From an uncultured Opitutaceae bacterium (GTDB lineage: Bacteria > Verrucomicrobiota > Verrucomicrobiia > Opitutales > Opitutaceae), in NCBI GenBank assembly GCA_937902865.1, contig CALFNJ010000083.1, positions 1-5,217 of the forward strand: a DNA stretch of 5,217 nt, given 5' to 3'. The translations under genes were made by a program, and so were the position numbers. Of this stretch, positions 1-5,217 are shown in pieces (the stretch's first letter is position 1; the number at the start of each line of letters is the position of its first letter). Under the pieces are notes generated by a model, which was not told the origin of the DNA, did not search any database, and worked only from the letters and a program-made list of their open reading frames with translations.

Positions 1-489
1 TCTCAGCCCGAGGGTGTACGACAACCGTCCCGCCGCGACGCTGTGCGCGTTGCCCGAGCCGACGTAGGGATCGATCGCGTCGAGCCCGCGCGCCGCGAGG
101 AGCTGCGTGTAATCCTGATTGCTGATGCCGACGAACACGCCGGTCGGCGTGCCCGCGAGTGCCTCGGCCGCGAGGCCCGCGCGCTCCAGCGCCTCCCATG
201 AAGTCTCGAGCAGAATCCGATGCTGCGGATCCATGTGCTCCGCCTCGCGCGGCGACACGCCGAAAAACGCCGCGTCAAACTGGTCCGCGCCCGCGATGAA
301 GCCGCCGTGGCGCGTAATCATCTTCCCCGGCGCGGCCGGATCCGCGTCGTAGAACGCGTCGATGTCCCAGCGCTCGCGCGGCACCTCGGTGATCGCATCC
401 CCGCCGTTGCGCAGCAGCTCCCACACTTGCTCCGGCGTGCTGGCTCCGGGAAAGCGCAGCGCGAGGCCGACAATCGCGATGGCCGTCTC
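1..489 (-). other. Ketosynthase domain KS2, N-terminal part only
   Basis: Residues 1431-1593 begin a second module with ETAIAIVGLALRFPG and continue through EVPRERW, DPQHRILLE, TGVFVGISNQDY and AAGRLSYTLGLR at the left edge. By comparison with KS1 the catalytic cysteine would lie about 12 residues further on, so its presence cannot be judged. KS2 and KS1 match at roughly half of the aligned positions by eye, so they are divergent paralogues rather than a recent duplication. Whether this second module carries its own AT lies outside the window and bears directly on how module 1 is loaded. Confidence 0.95.
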
Positions 490-3400
490 TTCGCCGCTCG
501 CCGAATTGGACGCGCGCTTAGCCTCGGTGGCAGTCGCGGCGACCGCGCCGGAGCGAATTTCCGCCGTGAAATTTCCTTCCTCCCACAGGCCAGCGATGAA
601 GGCCGCGAGTTTTTCCGCCGTCGGCGCATCGAACGCGAGGGTCGAAGGCAGCGGACGCCCGATGCGCGCCTGCAGCCGGTTGCGCAGCTCGACCGACGTC
701 AGCGAGTCCATGCCGAGCGCGAAAAATCCCTGGGCGGGATCGACACGTCCCGGACCATCGAGCCCGAGCACACGCGCGACCTGCGTCCGCACTTCCGCAA
801 GCAGACGCGCCGTGCGCTCCGCGAGGGGGAGCGTCGCCCAGGCCTCAGCCGGTGCGGCCGCCTCGGAGGCGAGCGCCGGCGCGGCCGTCCGCACTTCGGA
901 AAAGAACGGCGTCGCGGTGAGGTTCGCCGGCACCTCAGGCCAGTTGACCGGCACGACGGCGACCTGCGTCGGGAGTTTTTCGCCGAGCCGCGTCCAGGCG
1001 CGCCAGCCTTTCGCCGGCGCGATCGTGCCGATGCCCTTGGTCTTCACGCGCACGCCAAAGTCGCGCCGTGCCGCCGCGCCGATCTCGGACCATGGTCCCC
1101 AGTTGATGCTGAGCGTCGGCCAGCCCCGCGCGCGCCGGTGCTGCGCCAGCGCGTCCTGGAACGCATTCGCGGCCGCGTGGTTCGCCTGGCCGGGCGAGCC
1201 GAGCAGCGACGTCGCCGACGAAAACAGGACCAGCCAGTCGAGCGGCACGCCGCGCGTCAGCCGATGCAGATGCCACGTGCCGGCGACCTTCGGACCGAGC
1301 ACGCGCTGAAATTTTTCCCACGTCTGCTGCGGCACCATGCCGTCATCGAGCACGCCCGCCGCATGCACGATGCCGCGCAGCGGCCACGGCGTCGCCGCGA
1401 TCTCCTGCAGCACGCGAGCGACGTCCACCTCCTTGGAAACATCCAGGCGCACGCCGCGCACCTCGGCGCCGTCAGCGGCAAGTTCGCGCAGGGTTCCCTC
1501 CACGGCGGGGGTCGGCGCGGAACGGCCCGCGAGCACCACCTGCCGGGCGCCGCGTTCGACCAGCCAGCGTGCGAGCGGCACGCCCAAGCCGCCGAGCCCG
1601 CCAACGATGAGATAGGTCGCGTCCGCACGGACCGCCACGCGACCCTGACTCGTGCCGTCATCCCCGCGCGCGAGACGCGCGACCCGACGCGTTTCGCCGC
1701 GCCACGCGATCTGGGTTTCGCCGTCGGGCGCGAGCATTTCCGCGGCAAGGGCCGAGGCCTCGACGCTGCCATCGAGATCGATGCACACCGGCCGCAGCTC
1801 CGGATGCTCCTGCGTCACCGTGCGCGCAAAGCCCCACAGTCCGGCGCCGCCCAGTCCTTCGACCGCGTCGTCCGCCTTCGCCGCCTGCGCGTCGCGCGTC
1901 AGGAAAAACAGCGGCAGCGGCCGGGCGGCGAGCGCCTGCGTCAGCCGCAGCGCACTTTCCAGCGGCGCGGACGCCAGCGGATCGGCGGCGCCGAGGGCCG
2001 CGGCGTGGATCGCGCCGCGCCAGGTCGGCCGCGAGGCGAGGCGCGCCGCGAAATCATCCTGCGGCGAAACGCGCTCACAGCTGCCACCGGCCGCCGTCAG
2101 CTTCGCCGCCAGCGGCTCGACGAGCTTCGCGTTCTCCTCGGCGACGATCAGCCAGTCGCCGGGGGCCGGCTCCGTTCGCACCGGCGTCGCGCCGCTCGCG
2201 CGCGCCATCACGACGGCTTGCGGGGCGAAGATCGCGCCGGAGGATTCGGGATAGGAAAACGCCTCCGCGTCCGCAAAGCCCGTGGATTTCAGCACCTCGC
2301 GCCAGCGCGTGCCCGAGAGCAGCGCGTGCGCCGGTCGCAGCTCGGTGTCGGCGAAGCGCCACCACCCTTCCGTCAGGCCGAAGATCAGGTCGAGAAATCC
2401 GAGCGGCGCCGTCGCCTCCAGCAGCACGAGCACGCCGCCGCCGGCGAGCAGGCGCCGGGCGTTTCTCAATGTCGCGCGCAGGTCGCGCGTGGCATGGAGC
2501 ACGTTCGCCGCGATGATGACGTCGAATTCGCCGGGCGCGAAACCCTGCGCGAGCGGATCGCGCTCGATGTCGAGCAGCTGCGGGCGGATCCACGGACGAT
2601 CGCGATAACGCTCGCGGGCCTGCGTCACGAAGAGCGGCGAGACATCGGTGAAGATATATTCGGCGCCCTCGGCCGGCAGCGCGGGCAGCACGGCGGACGT
2701 CGTGCCGCCCGTGCCCGCGCCGATCTCGAGCACCCGCAGCGGACGTCCGGCCGGCAACACCGCAGCCAGCGCGGCGTGCACGAGCGCGTTGGCGGCGCGG
2801 GCGGTGGGCGTTTGCTGATAGAGATTGGCCGCCGTGATCGGCTCGTTCGCCGGGAACAGCAGGCTCAGCGGATCGACCCGGCCGCGCAGCACGTCGACGA
2901 GCTGGGTGCCGCAGCGCGAGAGCAGCGTCGCCTCCGCGATCGCCTCGGGCACCGTCGCCCGCAGCTGGGCCAGCAACGCCGTCGGGTCCTCACTGCCGTC
3001 AGAACCGGCCGCGAGCGACTGCAGCCGCGAGAACAGCCGCCGGTGCGGCGCGGCCACGTCGCGCACTGCCGCCGCGCCGAGCGCGTGGACCGCCTGACGC
3101 GCATAACCCGCGGCGGCCTTTTCCAGGACCGCGAGACAATCACCATAGGCCCGATTGCCGGGCTGGTTCTCCGCGCTGGCGAGCCAGGCGCGCAGCTCGC
3201 GATCGACATTGCCCGCCGGAGCGAACGCCACGGGCGAAAGTTCGCGTTCACGCCGCGCCCGATCGCGCCACGCCACATGATAAAGCCAGTCAGCCCCGCT
3301 TGTCTCGGTCGGGCGCGGCGGCGCCCAGTGCCGCTCGCCCCGGAAACGGCGCTTCGGCAGCGGCAGCTCGCGCGGCACGCCGCCGCCCGGCGCCTCCTCG

Positions 3401-4779
3401 AGGATCACGTGCGCGTTGGTGCCGCTGACGCCGAACGAACTCACGCCGGCGCGCCGCGGACGATTCATCTCGGGCCACGCACGCGGGAAGGCGACCACGG
3501 CAACGGGCAGTTCACGCCACGGGATATGCGGCGACGGATTGCGGAAATGGAGATGCGCCGGCAGCTCGCGATGCCAGAGCGAAAGCACCGCCTTGATCAG
3601 GCCCGCGACGCCGGCGGCGGATTCGAGATGGCCGATGTTGGTTTTCACCGAGCCGAGGAGCAGCGGATGCTCGGCCGGACGCTGTGCGCCGAGCACCTCC
3701 GCGAGCGCGTTGACCTCGATCGGGTCGCCGAGAGCGGTGCCGGTGCCGTGCGCTTCGACGTAATCGATATCGGCCGGCGCGAGCTTTGCCGCTGCGAGGG
3801 CGGCGCGCAGAAGTTTTCGCTGCGCGGCACCGCTCGGTACGGTGAAGCCGCTGCTCGGCCCGTCCTGGTTCACCGCGCTGCCGCGGATCACCGCGAGCAC
3901 GCAGTCGCCGTCGCGCTGCGCGTCGCTCAGGCGCTTGAGGACGAGGAGACCGCAGCCTTCGCCGCGCGCGTAGCCGTCCGCGGCGGCATCGAAGGTCTTG
4001 CAACGGCCATCGGGCGCCAGCATGCACGCCCGCGACAAGGCGGCGGACGCTTCCGGTGCGAGGATGAGATTGGCGCCGCCGGCGAGCGCGAGCGCGCACT
4101 CGCCGGCGCGGAGCGACTGACACGCGAGGTGCACCGTCACCAGCGACGAGGAGCACGCCGAGTCGATCGTGAGCGAGGGTCCGCGCAGCCCGAGTAGGTA
4201 AGAGATGCGGCCGGCGGCGGCGTTGGGCGCGTTGCCGGTGACGTAGTAGGCATCGAGCGGACGATCGCCCGCCGTGGCCTTCAGGAGCTGGCCGTAGTCG
4301 TTGTTTGTCAGGCCGACGAAAACGCCGGTGGAATTCTCGTCGTGCCGGTCGCCGAGCCGGCCCGCGCTGTCGAGCGCCTCGTGCGCGACCTCGAGCAGCA
4401 GGCGTTGCTGCGGGTCCATCGCGGCGGCCTCGCGCGGAGAGAGGCCGAAGTAAGTCGCATCGAAACGGTCGACCTCGTCGAGAAACGCACCGCGCCGCGT
4501 GCAGATTTTTCCGGGCGCTTCCGGATCGGGATCGTAAAGCGCGTCCGCATCCCAGCGATCGGCCGGCACCTCACTCGTGCCATCGACGCCGGCCTTGAGC
4601 AGACGCCAGAACGCCGCCGCGTCGCGCACGCCGCCCGGCATGCGGCAGGCCAGGCCGACGATCGCGATGGGTTCGTGCTTTGCCCGCTCGAGCGATTCGA
4701 GCTTCGCCGCCGCCTCGTCGAGCGCGCGCAGCACCCGGAGCTGGTTCTGGCGGGCGACGTCGGGAGCAGGCGGATTCAT
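1..4779 (-). CDS. Type I modular polyketide synthase, KS-MT-KR-ACP-KS, no AT in module 1 (3' end beyond window)
   Basis: A multidomain PKS subunit that extends, alpha-methylates and possibly reduces an acyl chain held on its own carrier protein; presumably cytosolic. The frame is open for 1593 codons from ATG at 4779 to the left edge. Domains by residue: docking-like helix 1-35, KS1 36-463, short linker 464-504, C-methyltransferase region 505-865, KR 870-1283, ACP 1320-1395, start of KS2 1431-1593. The ATG was chosen because it is the first start after the preceding stop, lies 13 bases from it, and gives the normal short leader before the KS motif EPIAIVG. No convincing Shine-Dalgarno precedes it, so translation may be coupled to the upstream gene. 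Module 1 lacks an acyltransferase, dehydratase and enoylreductase. The KR has His in place of its catalytic Tyr. KS1, MT and ACP active residues are all present. The missing 3' part should complete KS2 and its module. The product is unknown. PKS identity is certain; the substrate is not predictable from this window. Confidence 0.97.
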   Translation of the reverse strand, partial: MNPPAPDVARQNQLRVLRALDEAAAKLESLERAKHEPIAIVGLACRMPGGVRDAAAFWRLLKAGVDGTSEVPADRWDADALYDPDPEAPGKICTRRGAFLDEVDRFDATYFGLSPREAAAMDPQQRLLLEVAHEALDSAGRLGDRHDENSTGVFVGLTNNDYGQLLKATAGDRPLDAYYVTGNAPNAAAGRISYLLGLRGPSLTIDSACSSSLVTVHLACQSLRAGECALALAGGANLILAPEASAALSRACMLAPDGRCKTFDAAADGYARGEGCGLLVLKRLSDAQRDGDCVLAVIRGSAVNQDGPSSGFTVPSGAAQRKLLRAALAAAKLAPADIDYVEAHGTGTALGDPIEVNALAEVLGAQRPAEHPLLLGSVKTNIGHLESAAGVAGLIKAVLSLWHRELPAHLHFRNPSPHIPWRELPVAVVAFPRAWPEMNRPRRAGVSSFGVSGTNAHVILEEAPGGGVPRELPLPKRRFRGERHWAPPRPTETSGADWLYHVAWRDRARRERELSPVAFAPAGNVDRELRAWLASAENQPGNRAYGDCLAVLEKAAAGYARQAVHALGAAAVRDVAAPHRRLFSRLQSLAAGSDGSEDPTALLAQLRATVPEAIAEATLLSRCGTQLVDVLRGRVDPLSLLFPANEPITAANLYQQTPTARAANALVHAALAAVLPAGRPLRVLEIGAGTGGTTSAVLPALPAEGAEYIFTDVSPLFVTQARERYRDRPWIRPQLLDIERDPLAQGFAPGEFDVIIAANVLHATRDLRATLRNARRLLAGGGVLVLLEATAPLGFLDLIFGLTEGWWRFADTELRPAHALLSGTRWREVLKSTGFADAEAFSYPESSGAIFAPQAVVMARASGATPVRTEPAPGDWLIVAEENAKLVEPLAAKLTAAGGSCERVSPQDDFAARLASRPTWRGAIHAAALGAADPLASAPLESALRLTQALAARPLPLFFLTRDAQAAKADDAVEGLGGAGLWGFARTVTQEHPELRPVCIDLDGSVEASALAAEMLAPDGETQIAWRGETRRVARLARGDDGTSQGRVAVRADATYLIVGGLGGLGVPLARWLVERGARQVVLAGRSAPTPAVEGTLRELAADGAEVRGVRLDVSKEVDVARVLQEIAATPWPLRGIVHAAGVLDDGMVPQQTWEKFQRVLGPKVAGTWHLHRLTRGVPLDWLVLFSSATSLLGSPGQANHAAANAFQDALAQHRRARGWPTLSINWGPWSEIGAAARRDFGVRVKTKGIGTIAPAKGWRAWTRLGEKLPTQVAVVPVNWPEVPANLTATPFFSEVRTAAPALASEAAAPAEAWATLPLAERTARLLAEVRTQVARVLGLDGPGRVDPAQGFFALGMDSLTSVELRNRLQARIGRPLPSTLAFDAPTAEKLAAFIAGLWEEGNFTAEIRSGAVAATATEAKRASNSASGEETAIAIVGLALRFPGASTPEQVWELLRNGGDAITEVPRERWDIDAFYDADPAAPGKMITRHGGFIAGADQFDAAFFGVSPREAEHMDPQHRILLETSWEALERAGLAAEALAGTPTGVFVGISNQDYTQLLAARGLDAIDPYVGSGNAHSVAAGRLSYTLGLR
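595..822 (-). other. Acyl carrier protein domain (ACP)
   Basis: Residues 1320-1395 form one carrier domain that holds the growing chain on a phosphopantetheine arm. The attachment serine is Ser1359 in GMDSL, followed by SVELRNRLQ and the usual helix-3 region LPSTLAFDAPT. It is preceded by an Ala/Pro/Glu-rich flexible linker from the KR (about 1284-1318). A second linker of about 35 residues leads to KS2. There is a single ACP, not a tandem pair. Confidence 0.95.
931..2172 (-). other. Ketoreductase domain (KR), B-type motif, catalytic Tyr replaced by His
   Basis: Residues 870-1283: a structural subdomain starting near GDWLIVAEE (874), then a catalytic Rossmann subdomain with the NADPH loop TYLIVGGLGGLG (1055-1066). 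The LDD motif (1144-1146) marks a B-type KR, which by the usual rule gives a D-configured hydroxyl. Lys1164, Ser1188 and Asn1205 fall at the expected catalytic positions: Lys to Ser is 24 residues and Ser to the Tyr position 13 residues, matching DEBS KR1. At the Tyr position the sequence is GQANHAAAN, giving His1201 (codon CAC at 1179-1177). The rest of the fold is well preserved, including INWGPW (1225-1230). The KR may be inactive, slow, or working with a variant proton donor. Confidence 0.93.
2185..3267 (-). other. C-methyltransferase domain (MT) with helical N-terminal part
   Basis: Residues 505-865. This domain moves a methyl group from S-adenosylmethionine to the alpha carbon of the ACP-bound beta-ketoacyl chain. 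A helical region (about 505-680) includes LLSRCGTQLVDVLRG and DPLSLLFP, typical of the lid region of PKS C-methyltransferases. The Rossmann core begins with the AdoMet loop VLEIGAGTGG (683-692), followed by EYIFTDVSPLF, FDVIIAANVLHAT and FGLTEGWWRF. His762 (in NVLHAT) and Glu788 (in LLEAT) are 26 residues apart, the spacing I recall for the His-Glu dyad of the curacin CurJ methyltransferase. All visible active residues are present, so activity is likely. The helical part looks somewhat shorter than in cyanobacterial relatives, judged from memory. Confidence 0.92.
3268..3390 (-). other. Truncated KS-to-MT linker where an AT domain would normally lie
   Basis: Residues 464-504 join KS1 to the methyltransferase region. 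About 9 residues after the KS end (NAHVILEE, ending at residue 462) comes LPLPKRRFRGERHW (472-485). This resembles the post-AT linker motif LPxYPFQRxRYW that wraps back onto the KS. It is followed by LYHVAW (499-504), which resembles the LYxVxW segment that opens the next reductive or methylating region in cis-AT modules. The KS-AT adaptor and the whole AT, normally about 400 residues, are absent: there is no GHSxG motif here or anywhere else in the window. The reading frame stays open through the junction. Confidence 0.85.
3391..4674 (-). other. Ketosynthase domain KS1
   Basis: Residues 36-463 form a full-length ketosynthase, which accepts an acyl chain on its cysteine and carries out decarboxylative condensation with the extender on the ACP. 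The catalytic triad is complete: Cys209 in DSACSSS, His344 in EAHGTGT and His384 in KTNIGH. The 40-residue spacing between the histidines is normal. The cysteine motif begins DSA rather than the commoner DTA, a mild change. The domain ends with the usual GVSGTNAHVILEE. The segment DPDPEAPGK followed by TRRGAF resembles KS domains of cyanobacterial and myxobacterial assembly lines. The domain appears functional. Confidence 0.96.
4675..4779 (-). other. N-terminal docking-like helix of the PKS subunit
   Basis: Residues 1-35 precede KS1 and include a charged, leucine-spaced segment (NQLRVLRALDEAAAKLESLE, residues 12-31) that should form an amphipathic helix or coiled coil. Short helices of this kind before a first KS are known in type I PKS subunits, where they dock to the C-terminal tail of the preceding subunit. 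This suggests the chain arrives from another PKS or NRPS protein rather than starting here. KS1 has an active-site cysteine, not the glutamine of a KSQ loading domain, which agrees with an extension role. The docking role is inference from position and pattern. Confidence 0.55.
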
Positions 4780-4792
4780 CGGCGGGGCAGAC
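4780..4792 (-). promoter_or_regulatory. 13-base intergenic gap without a clear ribosome binding site
   Basis: The stop TGA of the upstream gene (4795-4793) and the PKS ATG (4779-4777) are separated by 13 bases, GTCTGCCCCGCCG on the coding strand. No purine-rich Shine-Dalgarno is present at the usual distance, and there is no room for a promoter or terminator. The two genes are therefore probably one transcript. Re-initiation by ribosomes finishing the upstream gene is a plausible way to start the PKS, but that is inference. Confidence 0.6.
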
Positions 4793-5217
4793 TCACACGC
4801 GCGTCCAGCGCGGAGGCAAGTCCGGGAGGTTGCCGGCGCACGCGATGGCCTCGATCGCGCCGCTGGCCGAGCGTTGGAACGTCAGCTCGACACAGAGCCC
4901 CTCGATCACGAAACGATCGCGATCACGGCCGCGCGGCAGCAACCGCGCCGGGCTGTCGGTGGTGAGACACAGGCCGGCGGAATCCGCCGTGACGACCCAT
5001 TCGTCACCCGTGCCCGCGCGGTAACGGCCCGCGAATTCCTCCGCGCGTTCCGGGCGGGCCGTCGCCGGCATCGACGGCAGGCCGAGGAAATCCGTGATGG
5101 CCTTCCGCTGCCGCGCCCAGTCGCCGTCGGAATTTTCGTGCGCGAGCTTGCGGCCGGAAAAGCGCGTGAACAGCTCGTCGCTCACCGCGCGCCGCTCGGT
5201 GAAATAGTCCAGCAGCG
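4793..5217 (-). CDS. C-terminal part of an unidentified protein, possibly a beta-lactamase-type serine hydrolase (5' end beyond window)
   Basis: The last 140 residues of a protein, open from the right edge to TGA at 4795-4793. I do not recognise it with certainty. The first ~48 visible residues are helical and charged. After a Pro/Ala-rich hinge (about 49-57), a segment beginning EEFAGRYRAG continues with WVVTADSAGLCL, FVIEGLCVELTFQR and GAIEAIACAG. This alternating beta pattern (GRY, then a strand, a hydrophobic value pair, then LTFxRxxxG and a final strand) is like the C-terminal lipocalin-like domain (DUF3471 type) attached to many class C beta-lactamase-like serine hydrolases. The catalytic part would lie upstream, so the enzyme role cannot be confirmed. 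An in-frame GTG at 5185 is an internal codon, since the frame stays open to the edge. No PKS or NRPS domain is visible in it. Its tight spacing with the PKS suggests a shared operon, for example as a tailoring, editing or self-protection enzyme. Confidence 0.8.
   Translation of the reverse strand, partial: LLDYFTERRAVSDELFTRFSGRKLAHENSDGDWARQRKAITDFLGLPSMPATARPERAEEFAGRYRAGTGDEWVVTADSAGLCLTTDSPARLLPRGRDRDRFVIEGLCVELTFQRSASGAIEAIACAGNLPDLPPRWTRV

Noticed and set aside
1..489. KS1/KS2 similarity as a recent tandem duplication or recombination repeat
   Set aside because: The two agree at only about half of the aligned residues and differ widely at DNA level, so this is ordinary paralogy between modules.
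3290..3400. A degraded AT pseudo-domain hidden in the linker
   Set aside because: Only about 9 residues separate the KS end from the post-AT-like motif, and neither that stretch nor the other frames show GHSxG or other AT motifs. The domain is absent, not decayed.
2865..3478. Two shorter minus-strand open frames near the KS-MT junction, as evidence for a frameshift or a separate gene
   Set aside because: They are in other frames than the PKS, which stays open and keeps family motifs on both sides (NAHVILEE, then LYHVAW). Nothing indicates a frame change.
220..4197. Plus-strand open frame of 1325 codons as a real gene
   Set aside because: It lies exactly antisense to recognisable KS, MT, KR and ACP motifs, its product is Arg/His/Gln-rich and low in complexity with no domain, and its length follows from rare sense codons.
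4335..4674. KS1 as a KSQ-type or non-elongating ketosynthase
   Set aside because: Cys209, His344 and His384 are all present at normal spacing; the only mild change is DSA for DTA before the cysteine.
4780..4792. Promoter, terminator or attachment site between the two genes
   Set aside because: The gap is 13 bases long with no hairpin, -10/-35 pattern or repeat.

Overview
The window is GC-rich bacterial DNA read almost entirely from the minus strand. It holds two genes: the end of an unidentified upstream gene (5217 to 4793, cut by the right edge) and, 13 bases downstream, a large type I modular polyketide synthase (PKS) gene (4779 to 1, cut by the left edge). The organism cannot be named from the sequence. 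High GC, the cyanobacterial/myxobacterial style of the ketosynthase and C-methyltransferase motifs, and the lack of strong Shine-Dalgarno sequences fit a GC-rich secondary-metabolite producer such as a myxobacterium, verrucomicrobium or planctomycete. That assignment is inference only.

Layout in transcription order. (1) The C-terminal 140 residues of a protein whose last ~85 residues look like the beta-rich C-terminal domain seen on serine hydrolases of the beta-lactamase class C type. (2) A 13-base gap without a recognisable ribosome binding site. (3) The PKS subunit, 1593 codons visible with no stop or frameshift: N-terminal docking-like helix, ketosynthase KS1, a very short linker, C-methyltransferase (MT), ketoreductase (KR), acyl carrier protein (ACP), and the first ~163 residues of a second ketosynthase, KS2, which the left edge cuts about a dozen residues before its expected catalytic cysteine.

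How the parts should work together: KS1 would take a chain from an upstream carrier and extend it on the ACP. The MT would add a methyl group at the alpha carbon from S-adenosylmethionine. The KR, if active, would reduce the beta-keto group to a B-type hydroxyl, and the ACP would pass the chain to KS2.

Two departures stand out. The first module has no acyltransferase (AT): only about 9 residues separate the end of KS1 from a motif that normally lies after an AT. The domain order (MT before KR) is nevertheless that of cis-AT assembly lines. The KR also has histidine where the catalytic tyrosine is expected, with the rest of its active site intact. No RNA genes, mobile elements, CRISPR arrays, terminators or promoters were seen; apart from the 13-base gap the window is all coding.
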